In this document: piece by piece, positions 8,206 through 17,061 of the stretch
Numbering within the stretch: position 1 is the first letter of the stretch
Layout of the letters: each line of letters starts with the position of its first letter
Assembly (NCBI GenBank): GCA_964489785.1
Contig: CAZAZY010000001.1
Span: 1 to 64,000 of the forward strand
Length of the DNA stretch: 64,000 nucleotides
Direction of reading: 5' to 3'
From: JAIPIY01 sp964489785
Lineage (GTDB): Bacteria; Patescibacteriota; Minisyncoccia; Phycocordibacterales; UBA1006
Notes under the pieces: generated by a model
Database searches by the model: none
Told to the model about the DNA's origin: nothing
What the model saw: only the letters and a program-made list of their open reading frames with translations
Translations under genes and position numbers: made by a program

Positions 8206-9176
8206 CCCCCCTAAAAAACACCCCTGATACCAATCTAGATCAAACATTGCGTCCAACAACGTGGGATGAATATATTGGACAGACGACTATAAAACAAAAT
8301 GTTCGTATTTTATTACAAGCAGCTGACCAAAGAAACCACCCTGCTGAACATATTTTATTTTACGGCCCACCCGGACTTGGGAAAACAACTCTTGCACACC
8401 TGATTGCACGAGAAACAAAAAGACAAATTAAAATAACTTCTGGTCCAGCAATAGAAAAAGTTGGAGACCTGGCATCGATACTCACCAATCTTTCTCCAGG
8501 AGACATTGTATTTATAGATGAGATCCACCGATTAAATAAAATGATTGAAGAAGTTCTCTACCCTGCGATGGAATCTGGTGTATTAGATATTATTATTGGA
8601 AAAGGTCCCTCTGCACGAACTATTCAGCTGGAATTACCTCCGTTTACATTGATTGCTGCGACGACGAGAATCTCTTTACTGTCTGCTCCATTACGATCTC
8701 GTTTTTCTGGTGGTGTTTTTCGACTAGAATTTTATTCTGAAAAAGAGATCGAAGAAATAATAAAAAGAAGTGCAAAGGTTTTACAAATAGAGATAGCCCC
8801 CGAAGCAATTACAGAAATTGCAAAACGTTCCCGATTTACTCCACGAACTGCGAATTATTTCCTGAAACGATGTCGAGATTACGCACAAGTACATAATCAA
8901 CCATTGGATAAAAAAACTGTTTTTCTTGCTTTGTCTCTTCTTGGAATTGATGAATTAGGATTATCTGACAATGATCGGATGATATTAGAAACTCTTATTG
9001 AAAAATTCAAAGGCGGACCGGTTGGATTAGGAACACTCTCTGCATCAACCAACGAAGAAGCGGCAACCATAGAAGAAGTTGTGGAGCCTTACCTTCTTCA
9101 ACAAGGACTCCTGGAGCGAACTGCAAAGGGGCGCGTGGCAACCCAAAAGGCAAAGGATCACCTTGGTTTTTCATAG
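8199..9176 (+). CDS. ruvB: Holliday junction branch migration helicase RuvB
   Basis: 325 residues, normal length. RuvB drives ATP-dependent branch migration of Holliday junctions with RuvA and feeds them to RuvC. The family signature RPTTWDEYIGQ is near the start, Walker A is FYGPPGLGKTTLAH, Walker B is DIVFIDEIHRL, sensor 1 is AATTRISLLSAPLRSRF, and the C-terminal winged helix contains GPVGLGTLSA. No Shine-Dalgarno sequence precedes the ATG. ruvC follows 23 bases downstream but has its own -10 box. ruvA is not in the window. Confidence 0.97.
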   Translation: MSTPLKNTPDTNLDQTLRPTTWDEYIGQTTIKQNVRILLQAADQRNHPAEHILFYGPPGLGKTTLAHLIARETKRQIKITSGPAIEKVGDLASILTNLSPGDIVFIDEIHRLNKMIEEVLYPAMESGVLDIIIGKGPSARTIQLELPPFTLIAATTRISLLSAPLRSRFSGGVFRLEFYSEKEIEEIIKRSAKVLQIEIAPEAITEIAKRSRFTPRTANYFLKRCRDYAQVHNQPLDKKTVFLALSLLGIDELGLSDNDRMILETLIEKFKGGPVGLGTLSASTNEEAATIEEVVEPYLLQQGLLERTAKGRVATQKAKDHLGFS

Positions 9177-9185
9177 TTTTTTCGT

Positions 9186-9193
9186 GCTATACT
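9186..9193 (+). promoter_or_regulatory. Promoter giving a leaderless ruvC mRNA
   Basis: TGCTATACT (hexamer 9188-9193) ends 6 bases before the ruvC ATG, so transcription should start at or within a base or two of the A of the start codon. Confidence 0.6.
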
Positions 9194-9199
9194 TTTTTT

Positions 9200-9703
9200 A
9201 TGAGAATAATTTCACTTGACCCAGGATTTGATCGTGTCGGAGTTGCGATTCTAGAACAGAATAACGGATCAGCGCCAACATTAGTATTTTCTGAATGCAT
9301 CACCACAAATGCAAAAGATTCTTTTGTATTAAGAATCTTTTTAGTATGCCAAAGAGTTCGTGAAATTATAGCTGAATTTAATCCTGTTTTTTTTATTATT
9401 GAAAACCTTTTTTTTGCTACCAATAAAAAAACCGCCATGCGTGTCTCCGAAGCGCGCGGGGCACTGTTATACGTAGCACAATTGTGTAATCTTGAAATAC
9501 ATGAATACACCCCCATCGAAATCAAGGTTGCCATCACTGGTTATGGTAAAGCTACAAAAGATGACATTCTTTTTATGACAAAAAAACTTATTCCTCTTTT
9601 GGATTCTAAAAAATATGGAGATGACGAGATTGATGCCATCGCTGTTGGTCTGACCTTTTTTGCGAGATACAAAATAGACACCCTTTTATCCACAAAAAAA
9701 TAA
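9200..9703 (+). CDS. ruvC: Crossover junction endodeoxyribonuclease RuvC
   Basis: 167 residues, the usual size. RuvC resolves Holliday junctions by paired nicks. Catalytic acidic residues are visible: the first Asp in ISLDPGFDRVG, Glu in FIIENLFF, and the C-terminal acidic pair in KYGDDEIDAIAVGL. The RuvC-typical SEARGALLYVA helix is present. It lies directly after ruvB. The start was chosen because the frame opens with MRIISLDPG, which aligns with the family N-terminus. There is no ribosome binding site and the promoter abuts the ATG. Confidence 0.95.
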   Translation: MRIISLDPGFDRVGVAILEQNNGSAPTLVFSECITTNAKDSFVLRIFLVCQRVREIIAEFNPVFFIIENLFFATNKKTAMRVSEARGALLYVAQLCNLEIHEYTPIEIKVAITGYGKATKDDILFMTKKLIPLLDSKKYGDDEIDAIAVGLTFFARYKIDTLLSTKK

Positions 9704-9780
9704 AAAAGAGCTTGCCTGTATTTCATAATTCTGGTATTAATAAACCATTAACACTTACACAAAAACAATTTTTATAATTT

Positions 9781-9981
9781 ATGCACAACGAAGAAGAAAA
9801 AGAAGTAGCTTTGGGCGAAGTAATCCTTGATGACGAGGCCATATTAGAAGATGTTCTTTTGGAAGATGACGAAGTTGATGAGTTGCTAGGCGAGGAAGAC
9901 ATGATCGATGAAGAATCAGAAGAAGATCTAGTAGACGAAGATGAAATTGATCTAGATATCGCATGGAAAGACGACTATTAA
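9781..9981 (+). CDS. Small highly acidic protein, unknown
   Basis: 66 residues, of which more than half are Asp or Glu; only three Lys (EEEKEVALG near the start and AWKDDY at the end). No domain recognised. Acidic tails or stand-alone acidic proteins can mimic nucleic acid or bind basic proteins, but nothing here fixes a role. A plausible promoter (TTGCCT, 17 bases, TATTAA) lies upstream, and the spacing to the penicillin-binding protein gene downstream is short (41 bases), so it may be co-transcribed. The composition could arise by chance from GAAGAA-rich sequence, but the position between real genes supports it. Confidence 0.6.
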   Translation: MHNEEEKEVALGEVILDDEAILEDVLLEDDEVDELLGEEDMIDEESEEDLVDEDEIDLDIAWKDDY

Positions 9982-10022
9982 CATCTACTGACAAAAATCA
10001 CTTCTTCCTATAAGATGTAGTC

Positions 10023-12497
10023 ATGAAGAACAACCACAAAAAAATATTTACGACCCATTTGCAAAATATCATTCTCGCATCTTTTGCTTTGGTTTTTTTT
10101 GTTTTTGGTATATTTATACTTTGGGCGGCAAGTTTAAAATTACCAACCATTACCTCTTTTGAGGAAAGGAAAATTGCAAATTCTACCAAGATTTACGACA
10201 GAACTGGAGAAATTGTTCTTTTTGATATTAACCAGGATATAAAAAGAACCATCGTTCAATATCAAGACATTAATGTGTACGCAAAAAATGCAATTGTGGC
10301 GATAGAAGATGATGAATTTTATAATCACAAAGGTATTCGCGTCAAAGCATTATTACGAGCCATTGTAGCCAACCTGCAAAGCGGTAAGGTTTCTCAAGGA
10401 GGATCCACTCTTACCCAACAGGTAGTCAAGAACACACTTTTAGTTGCGGATAAAAAAATATCTCGAAAAATAAAAGAATGGGTTCTTGCCATAAAAATGG
10501 AAAAAGTGTTTTCTAAAGATGAAATATTAGCATTGTATCTTAATGAAGCACCCTATGGTGGTGTTATCTATGGAATTCAAGAGGCCAGTAAATCTTTTTT
10601 TAACAAAGATGCAATAGATTTAACTTTGGCAGAATCTGCATATCTGGCAGCCATACCAAATGCCCCTTCTTTTTATTCCCCTTTTGGTAAAAACAAAGAA
10701 GCCCTAGACGAACGAAAAAATCTTGTATTACAAAAAATGTACGAACTGGAATTTATTACAGAAGAAGAATACATAAATGCAAAAGATGAGGTTGTAGAAT
10801 TTAGACCTCAAGAACAAAACAGGTCAAAAGCGATTCATTTTGTACAATTTGTGACAGAACAACTAGAGAAAAAATACGGGTCAGATGTACTGGCCAGTGG
10901 AGGGTTACAAGTTATCACCACATTGGATTACGAACTACAGGAATATTCTGAAACCATTGCACGAGAACATGCACTAAAAAACGAAGCCGAATGGAATGCA
11001 TCTAATATAGGTATAGTAGCTCTTGATCCAACAAATGGAGAAATACTGACCATGGTTGGATCTCGTGGATACAGTGATCCACTGATTGATGGAAAATTCA
11101 ATATCGCAACTGCAAAAAGACAACCGGGCTCTGCATTTAAACCCTTTATTTATGCCCTTGCTTTTGAAAAAGGATACACTGACTCTACAATTCTTTTTGA
11201 TACCCAAACTCAATTTAATCAAAGCTGTGGGGCTTTTGTATTTAACAGCAACAATAATTGTTATTCTCCTTCAAACTATGATGGAGAATACAAAGGCCCA
11301 ATAACCCTACGAAATGCATTGGCTCAATCAAGAAACATTCCTGCAGTAAAATTACTCTATCTGGTTGGAATCCAAGATGCTATTAATTTTGCACGATCAT
11401 TAGGAATATCTTCTCTGCAAAATGCTAACCAATATGGACTTACTCTTGTTCTTGGGGGTGGCGAAGTTTCATTACTGGAAATGACTTCAGCTTATGGGGT
11501 ATTTGCAAATGATGGTATTCAATCAAAACCCATAAGTATACTGCGTATAGAAAAACAAGATGGAACAATACTAGAAGAATATACTCCTCAGCAAAACCAA
11601 ATTGTTTCACCTAATAGTGCCAGAATAGTAAACAGTATTCTATCCGATAATACTGCGAGAACCCCTCTATTTGGCTCGACATCGTTTCTTTCTTTCCCAG
11701 GTAGGGATGTTGCTGGAAAGACAGGAACAACAAATGATAACCGCGATGCATGGCTTGTAGGATATACTCCAAATATTGCCGTAGGGGTTTGGTCTGGGAA
11801 CAATGACAACTCTTCTATGAAAAAGGGATCCGCAATATCTGGCCCACCATGGAGAGACGTGATGTCAAAAGCAATGGAAACACGAGAGCCTGCAAAATTT
11901 ATACAGCCCGAAGAACTAAAAAAAGATCTACCACCCATATTCCGAGGAATCTGGAAAGGAAACGAATCTGTTTTTATTGATTCTATTTCAAAAAAACGAG
12001 CAACTGAATTTACACCAAAAGAAACACTAGAAGAAATTGTTATCCCTAACCCTCATTCAATTTTGTATTGGATAGATAAAGAGGATCCTCTGGGTGAACA
12101 ACCTGAAAACCCAAACAAAGATCTTCAATTTAAGAACTGGGAAGCATCCGTTCTTAGTTGGGTACAAAGAAATTCCCATCTTATTCCCCAGGTATATATT
12201 CCTTCTGATTTTGATAACATTCACACAGAAGCAACTCAACCATCAGGAGAAATCATAGTACCAGATCCTCTACCTTCATCAGCAAATATCCCATTGCAAA
12301 TTAATTACTCTGGGGCATACCCTCTTAAATCAATCAATGTATTTATTAATTCTGATTTTATTGGATCAAGCGAAAATAATTCTTTTACCATTTCGCGAGA
12401 TCAAATCCCGACAGAAGGAGGTGAATATGAAATTCGTGTAATTATACAAGATAGCGTATTTAATCAAACAGAACTATCAAAAAAAATCACCCCCTAG
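10023..12497 (+). CDS. Class A penicillin-binding protein (transglycosylase/transpeptidase)
   Basis: 824 residues, PBP1A-like. It polymerises and cross-links peptidoglycan outside the membrane. An N-terminal membrane segment at about 15-38 (LASFALVFFVFGIFILW) precedes the GT51 domain with its catalytic Glu region (IEDDEFYNHKG) and GGSTLTQQVVKN. The transpeptidase domain has the SxxK motif in PGSAFKPFIYA, an SRN-type motif (AQSRNIPAVKL) and KTGTT. The last 150 residues look like an Ig-like beta domain. The stop codon lies inside the loop of the terminator at 12481-12513 and overlaps the stop of the convergent gene. Confidence 0.95.
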   Translation: MKNNHKKIFTTHLQNIILASFALVFFVFGIFILWAASLKLPTITSFEERKIANSTKIYDRTGEIVLFDINQDIKRTIVQYQDINVYAKNAIVAIEDDEFYNHKGIRVKALLRAIVANLQSGKVSQGGSTLTQQVVKNTLLVADKKISRKIKEWVLAIKMEKVFSKDEILALYLNEAPYGGVIYGIQEASKSFFNKDAIDLTLAESAYLAAIPNAPSFYSPFGKNKEALDERKNLVLQKMYELEFITEEEYINAKDEVVEFRPQEQNRSKAIHFVQFVTEQLEKKYGSDVLASGGLQVITTLDYELQEYSETIAREHALKNEAEWNASNIGIVALDPTNGEILTMVGSRGYSDPLIDGKFNIATAKRQPGSAFKPFIYALAFEKGYTDSTILFDTQTQFNQSCGAFVFNSNNNCYSPSNYDGEYKGPITLRNALAQSRNIPAVKLLYLVGIQDAINFARSLGISSLQNANQYGLTLVLGGGEVSLLEMTSAYGVFANDGIQSKPISILRIEKQDGTILEEYTPQQNQIVSPNSARIVNSILSDNTARTPLFGSTSFLSFPGRDVAGKTGTTNDNRDAWLVGYTPNIAVGVWSGNNDNSSMKKGSAISGPPWRDVMSKAMETREPAKFIQPEELKKDLPPIFRGIWKGNESVFIDSISKKRATEFTPKETLEEIVIPNPHSILYWIDKEDPLGEQPENPNKDLQFKNWEASVLSWVQRNSHLIPQVYIPSDFDNIHTEATQPSGEIIVPDPLPSSANIPLQINYSGAYPLKSINVFINSDFIGSSENNSFTISRDQIPTEGGEYEIRVIIQDSVFNQTELSKKITP

Positions 12498-12513
12498 CGG
12501 AGGGTGATTTTTT
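12481..12513. terminator. Bidirectional terminator containing both stop codons
   Basis: Stem AAAAAATCACCC (12481-12492) / GGGTGATTTTTT (12502-12513). The loop holds CTAG (12494-12497), which is TAG on both strands: the stop of each convergent gene. Confidence 0.9.
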
Positions 12514-12745
12514 TTTGAAAAAGATCTGATAATCTTTTTTCTATTTCTTCTTTACGAAGAATAATTTTTGATTTTAAAAAAGGGTTTGGATTTATCACCA
12601 CAAGAGAATCTTTTATCGTAAACATTGTCTCGTCGATAGGAACTCCAAGGATTTCTTCTAATATCACAGCTACTTCTTTTTTTCTATCCAATAGTTTTGA
12701 ATATTGATTATGTATCGATCTAAAAAAATCACTAGCATTTTGCAT
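12494..12745 (-). CDS. Small protein downstream of dnaN, unknown (possibly DUF721/DciA-like)
   Basis: 83 residues. Sequence pattern: an N-terminal helix with aromatic residues (SDFFRSIHNQY), then VILEEILGV, a short strand pair FTIKDSLVVINP, and a lysine-rich C-terminal helix (LKSKIILRKEEIEKRL). The order helix, strand 'DGxLxV', then K/R-rich helix is reminiscent of DUF721/DciA proteins, which are often found near dnaA/dnaN, but the match is weak and by eye only. It follows dnaN by 9 bases and is surely in its operon. Stop codon overlaps the stop of the convergent penicillin-binding protein gene. Confidence 0.75.
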   Translation of the reverse strand: MQNASDFFRSIHNQYSKLLDRKKEVAVILEEILGVPIDETMFTIKDSLVVINPNPFLKSKIILRKEEIEKRLSDLFQKKITLR

Positions 12746-12754
12746 AAGAATTCA

Positions 12755-13855
12755 TTAACGACTCATTGGCATAATAAGATAGGTAAAAGAAGTGTCATGC
12801 CCACCCTGAATTACTAATGGCTTTTTAACATCTTCTAATTGTAAAACAACGGTATCATCAACGAAAGACCCCAGACATTCTGCAATATATCTATGATTAA
12901 GAGACAAAATACAATCATTACCCGTAAACGAAACAGGGGTTTTACAAGAAGTTTCCCCGACATCTTTATTTGAAGAAGTACACACTATTTCATTATGTTC
13001 AGAAGAAAATTGTAATTCAATATAATGAAATTTATCAGTAAATAATTGAGTTATTTTCATTGCTTTTTTAAAGTCATTCAAAAGAACTCTTGCTTGAGTA
13101 GTAAAAACCACCGGAATAATTCTTTTATAATCAGGAAAAGATCCTTGTACTAATCTCGAAGTGATATAAGTATTTCTTGTTTTTAGCACAATTTGATTAT
13201 CAGAAAATCCAATATACAATTTTTCATCCTCTTCATCATCAGAAATTATTCGACTAATATCTAAAGCATTTTTAATAGGTAGTATTATACCTTCACAGTC
13301 ACCTGAAACTTTTACTATTTTCTTTTCTGCTAACCTAAATGAATCAGTACTCACAAAAATAAGATTAGTATCATCTGTGTACATGTATACCGATGATATT
13401 TCAGGTTTTATATCAGACAAAGCAGCTGCATAAGAAACAGATCTTATTCCTTCTATAAAAGATTTTATAGAAACAATCAAAGAGTGATCCTCTATGGTTT
13501 TTGGTATTACAGGAAAATCATCAGCTGTTTGAGTATGTAATTTTGTTGTATTCTGTTCCGTTTCTAAAACCAATAACTGACCCTCGGTATATATTTTAAT
13601 AGACTCGCCTTTTAATTGAGATACAGTCTGATTTAATACCTGCGCTGAAACAATAACAACACCTTCGTTTTCCACCTTTGCATCCAACATGGTTTCAATC
13701 CCAATGTTTAAATTTGTTCCCACAAGAGTAAGTTTATTTTCTTTCGCTTCTAGCTTTAAACAGGCAAGCACGGGTAAAGTTAAATTTCTACCAGAAGCCT
13801 TTTCTGCTTTTGATACTCCTTGAATAAATTGCTGTAGAGATAATTCTATATTCAT
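12755..13855 (-). CDS. dnaN: DNA polymerase III beta subunit (sliding clamp)
   Basis: 366 residues, standard length for the three-domain clamp that tethers the replicative polymerase. Recognisable segments are LTLPVLACLKLEAKENKLTL at the end of the first helix-strand unit, a central DDFPVIP, and the C-terminal TSFTYLIMPMSR, the usual clamp ending with the peptide-binding pocket motif. It lies downstream of dnaA on the same strand with 213 bases of DnaA-box-bearing DNA between them. No Shine-Dalgarno; a TATAAT box lies just before the ATG. Confidence 0.97.
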   Translation of the reverse strand: MNIELSLQQFIQGVSKAEKASGRNLTLPVLACLKLEAKENKLTLVGTNLNIGIETMLDAKVENEGVVIVSAQVLNQTVSQLKGESIKIYTEGQLLVLETEQNTTKLHTQTADDFPVIPKTIEDHSLIVSIKSFIEGIRSVSYAAALSDIKPEISSVYMYTDDTNLIFVSTDSFRLAEKKIVKVSGDCEGIILPIKNALDISRIISDDEEDEKLYIGFSDNQIVLKTRNTYITSRLVQGSFPDYKRIIPVVFTTQARVLLNDFKKAMKITQLFTDKFHYIELQFSSEHNEIVCTSSNKDVGETSCKTPVSFTGNDCILSLNHRYIAECLGSFVDDTVVLQLEDVKKPLVIQGGHDTSFTYLIMPMSR

Positions 13856-14068
13856 ATTAATTATAATTTATATTTATAATATACCCTGTGGAAATGTGGA
13901 AAACTTTTTTCGTCTTTATTTTATAACCTGAATTCATATTGAGTGTCTTTTTCTAATGTTAATAACTTTCGGGTACCTGTTAGTAATCAGTGCGGGCTGT
14001 CTGGGTATGTGTACTTGGTGTGTATAAGTGATTGTTGCATAAGACGATTATCTACAGGTTGTACACAG
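13856..14068. other. dnaA-dnaN intergenic region, probable part of oriC
   Basis: Contains a perfect DnaA box TTATACACA (minus strand, 14019-14027) and near matches TTATCTACA (14048-14056) and TGTGGAAAA (13895-13903). AT-rich, no ORF. Confidence 0.6.
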
Positions 14069-15421
14069 TTATATACTCAGAAGTGAACGTATCTTTTCTA
14101 TCTCATTATGTATCTCTGGATCATTTTTTAATTCCTCTTTTACTTTTAAACAAGAATGAATTACCGTTGTATGATCTTTTCCACCCATTTTTCTTCCAAT
14201 AAGAGGATATGAGATACTAAAATCTTCTCTTAATATATACATCGCAACTTGTCTTGAGCGAACCACTTCCTTCCTTCTTGTTTTTTCGTAAAGCGTTTCT
14301 TCTTCTAGATTATAGAATTCAGCTATTATTTTAATAATATCTTTGATGGAAATATTTTTCTTTGATTTTCCTGTTGATTTTATTAAACTTTGAATTTCTT
14401 GTTGTGATAATTGTTTTTGTTTTAGCTGTATTTGGCACATTACGGTATTAAGAGCACCCTCTAGTTCTCGTACGTTCCCTTGCACGTGGGTTGCAATATA
14501 TTCAAGAGATTTAGGATGAATATTTAAATGTTGACGTTCAGCTTTTGTTTTTAGGATCGCAAAACGAGATTCGTAATCTGGTTGACTGATATCTACAACC
14601 ATACCGGCACTGAATCGTGATCGTAATCGATCTTCTAATCCTTGGATAAAATGGGGATGTTTATCAGAAGAAAAGAGGATCTGCTTGTTATTGTCGTATA
14701 AAGTATTAAAGACATGAAATAGTTCTTCTTGTGTTTTTTCCTTTCCAGATAAAAATTGGATGTCGTCCATAATAAGAAGATCATATTTTCGGTATTTTTC
14801 TTTAAATGGATTTACTTTGTTTGTTTGTACTGCATTTACATAATCCATGGAAAATTGTTCTGAGGTTACATAAAAAACCTTTACACCAGGATGTTTTTGT
14901 TTATAGGTGTTCCCTACCGCCTGGATAAGGTGGGTTTTACCTAGTCCGGTTCCTCCATAGATAAAAAGAGGGTTATATACTGTTGGCCGATTAATAATAG
15001 CCTGAGAAGCTGAATATGCCAGTTCATTAAATGGACCAATAACAAAAGTATCAAACGTATATTTGGGATTAAGATTATCTTCTTTACTAACAGAGAGCTC
15101 TAATAATGGTTGTTCATTTGGTTTCTCTTCTTTTTGTTGTTGGATTTGTTTTTGTTGCTGAGCTGCCTGTTCAGGTTTTGTTATTACGTATTCTACTGCA
15201 CGCACAGATTCATCTCGGTCGCGTAATGCCTTTACTATTGCTTTGTGATATTTTGTTAATAACCATTCTTTTACGAATTCATTTGGAACGCCAACCACGA
15301 TAGTCCCCTGGTCATGTTTAATGATAATAGTGTTCTTGAACCAAGTGTTAAAATTGGCTCTTGATGTCTGGCTCGCGATTTCTTGAAGTGTATTTTCCCA
15401 CAACATGGTATTATCTTGCAT
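14069..15421 (-). CDS. dnaA: Chromosomal replication initiator DnaA
   Basis: 450 residues. Domain I (1-85) binds partner proteins and helicase; domain II is a short Gln-rich linker (QAAQQQKQIQQQKEEK). Domain III has Walker A YGGTGLGKTHLIQ and Walker B LLIMDDIQFL. Domain IV carries the DNA-binding signature GGKDHTTVIHSC. It binds DnaA boxes and opens oriC. The flanking intergenic regions both carry such boxes. The ATG follows a TATAAT box by 10 bases, so the leader is nearly absent. Confidence 0.98.
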   Translation of the reverse strand: MQDNTMLWENTLQEIASQTSRANFNTWFKNTIIIKHDQGTIVVGVPNEFVKEWLLTKYHKAIVKALRDRDESVRAVEYVITKPEQAAQQQKQIQQQKEEKPNEQPLLELSVSKEDNLNPKYTFDTFVIGPFNELAYSASQAIINRPTVYNPLFIYGGTGLGKTHLIQAVGNTYKQKHPGVKVFYVTSEQFSMDYVNAVQTNKVNPFKEKYRKYDLLIMDDIQFLSGKEKTQEELFHVFNTLYDNNKQILFSSDKHPHFIQGLEDRLRSRFSAGMVVDISQPDYESRFAILKTKAERQHLNIHPKSLEYIATHVQGNVRELEGALNTVMCQIQLKQKQLSQQEIQSLIKSTGKSKKNISIKDIIKIIAEFYNLEEETLYEKTRRKEVVRSRQVAMYILREDFSISYPLIGRKMGGKDHTTVIHSCLKVKEELKNDPEIHNEIEKIRSLLSI

Positions 15422-15612
15422 ATATTTTATTATTATACTATGTTTTTGGTTTTATATTTATACACACCATACGCATAACCCTGTGTAAAATCTGTGGATT
15501 GTGTGCATAACTTAATTTGCTTTAAAACACTTGCTTTTTTGTTTATTATAGGTATACTACATAACAACAAGAATCAGGGTTAATAAATATTCACTCGAAT
15601 TTTGTCTTATAT
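15422..15612. other. dnaA-rpmH intergenic region, probable oriC
   Basis: Holds perfect DnaA boxes TTATACACA (15458-15466) and TTATGCACA (minus strand, 15502-15510), plus near matches TGTGTAAAA (15482-15490) and TGTGGATTG (15493-15501), in AT-rich DNA. The dnaA-rpmH junction is a classic origin site. Confidence 0.65.
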
Positions 15613-15747
15613 ATGTCTGTAACATACCAACCAAAAAAGAAAAAAAGAGCTCGAAAACACGGTTTTCTTTCTCGATCTGAAACACCTTCAGGTAAGAAGA
15701 TTTTGTTATCTCGACGAAGAAAAGGTCGAGAAAAGCTTTCTGTATAA
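15613..15747 (+). CDS. rpmH: Ribosomal protein bL34
   Basis: 44 residues, too short for many ORF lists. Sequence MSVTYQPKKKKRARKHGF then LSR...GKKILLSRRRKGREKLSV matches the bL34 pattern (T-x-Q-P-x-x-x-K-R ... HGF-x-x-R ... R-R-x-K-G-R-x-x-L-S). It is a basic protein of the large ribosomal subunit. First gene of the conserved rpmH-rnpA-yidD-yidC-jag cluster; rnpA begins 7 bases after its stop. The start lies after ATAT with no Shine-Dalgarno. Confidence 0.96.
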   Translation: MSVTYQPKKKKRARKHGFLSRSETPSGKKILLSRRRKGREKLSV

Positions 15748-15753
15748 CAATAA

Positions 15754-16083
15754 ATGAAAAAGTCTCCTAAAAGCCTTTCTTTTGTTGATTTTAAAAAAAT
15801 ACAGGGAAAACGACCACTGTCTGTAAAAAGGGGTCGTTTTTTTAGTATTGCATTTTTTCCTGATGAAAATATGCGCTTTTCCTTTGTGGTTTCAAAGAAA
15901 AAGACAAAAAAAGCAGTCTCAAGAAACAGGATCAAGAGAAAATCAAAGGCTTGTTTGTTGGAAATCCTCCAGTCTGGTGAACCCAAAACAGGTTTTTATG
16001 TTATTAATGCAATTATTTCAGGTATTGAAGATGTCACACACGAAGAGCTTTTACAAGAGATTAAAAGCCTCTTATCCCTATGA
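15754..16083 (+). CDS. rnpA: Ribonuclease P protein component
   Basis: 109 residues. It assists the RNase P RNA in removing 5' leaders from pre-tRNAs. The family RNR motif region is present as SRNRIKRKSKACLLEI, preceded by the FSFVVSKKKTKKAV strand; basic throughout. Second gene of the rpmH cluster. Its stop overlaps the start of yidD (ATGA), implying translational coupling. Confidence 0.93.
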   Translation: MKKSPKSLSFVDFKKIQGKRPLSVKRGRFFSIAFFPDENMRFSFVVSKKKTKKAVSRNRIKRKSKACLLEILQSGEPKTGFYVINAIISGIEDVTHEELLQEIKSLLSL

Positions 16084-16292
16084 AAAAGGCTTTAATTGTG
16101 CTTATTTCTCTGTATCAGCGTTTTATATCTCCTCTTTTTAGTAGATCATGTGTGTTTCATCCAACTTGTTCGGAGTATATGAAAAAATCTATTGAATATA
16201 ATGGTTTTTTAGGATTCTTGATGGGAATAAAAAGAATCCTTCGATGTCATCCCTGGCAACAACCCCAGATAGATTTTCCAGAAAAAAGATAA
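16080..16292 (+). CDS. yidD: Membrane protein insertion efficiency factor YidD
   Basis: 70 residues. Signature CVFHPTCSEYMKKSIEYNG and the following RILRCHPW are the conserved YidD core with its three cysteines. It is a small membrane-associated helper of YidC-dependent insertion. It overlaps rnpA by four bases and precedes yidC, the normal order. Confidence 0.95.
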   Translation: MKKALIVLISLYQRFISPLFSRSCVFHPTCSEYMKKSIEYNGFLGFLMGIKRILRCHPWQQPQIDFPEKR

Positions 16293-16296
16293 AAGA

Positions 16297-16324
16297 TTGA
16301 AAAAACTACAATTTCTGGTACACT
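16297..16324 (+). promoter_or_regulatory. Internal promoter for yidC
   Basis: TTGAAA, 16 bases, TACACT; the -10 ends 7 bases before the yidC ATG, again giving a leaderless mRNA. Confidence 0.5.
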
Positions 16325-16331
16325 GTCTGTA

Positions 16332-17054
16332 ATGATTATCGATATTTGGAATACTATTTTTTATGAACCACTGTATAATGCACTTGTTGTAATTGTATCT
16401 TTTTCTCCTGGTGCCAGTTTGGCTATTGCAGTGATTTTACTAACGTTGTTGGTAAAGCTTGTTTTATCACCCCTTTCTTACAAAACATTCATGGGGCAAA
16501 TGAAGCAAAAAGAACTTCAACCTTTAATTCAAGACATCAAGAAGAAATACAAAGATCAAACTGAACAATCAAAAGCAATCTTTGCTTTGTATAAAGAACA
16601 TAATGCTAATCCATTTTCGGGTTGTCTTACGCTATTATTGCAGTTCCCTATTATTATTGGGTTGTATCAGGTTTTTCTCAAAGGTGTAGAATATTCACAA
16701 GAGAAAATGTATTCCTTTGTTTCTTTGCCAGAACAAGTAAATTATTTCTTCTTTGGAATTGATTTACACGAAAAAAGCATTATTCTCGCTATTCTTGCTG
16801 GGATTTTCCAATTTGTGCAAATGTATTATTCTCCTGCGATGAAGCAATCGGCGAATGCAGACGCTGTTTTAACCGATCAAGAACGTATGGCATCAGCCCT
16901 TCAGAATAATATGAAATATATGATGCCCGTGATGGTTGGATTTTTTGCCGCCGTTGTTCCTGCTGCGGTTGCTCTGTATTGGGTTGTGAATAATATCTTT
17001 ATGATCGGCCAAGAGATGTTTATCTGGAAACGATATCAAAAAAAGATAGTATAA
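16332..17054 (+). CDS. yidC: Membrane protein insertase YidC/Oxa1
   Basis: 240 residues, the short Oxa1-like form without the large periplasmic domain of Gram-negative YidC. Five membrane segments are apparent, including LAIAVILLTLLVKLVLSPLS, with Lys as the usual positive residue of the hydrophilic groove, and the signature NPFSGCLTLLLQFPIIIGLYQ. It inserts membrane proteins alone or with Sec. A cytoplasmic hairpin with KQKELQPLIQDIKKKYKDQ follows the first segments as expected. Confidence 0.95.
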   Translation: MIIDIWNTIFYEPLYNALVVIVSFSPGASLAIAVILLTLLVKLVLSPLSYKTFMGQMKQKELQPLIQDIKKKYKDQTEQSKAIFALYKEHNANPFSGCLTLLLQFPIIIGLYQVFLKGVEYSQEKMYSFVSLPEQVNYFFFGIDLHEKSIILAILAGIFQFVQMYYSPAMKQSANADAVLTDQERMASALQNNMKYMMPVMVGFFAAVVPAAVALYWVVNNIFMIGQEMFIWKRYQKKIV

Positions 17055-17061
17055 AAATCAT

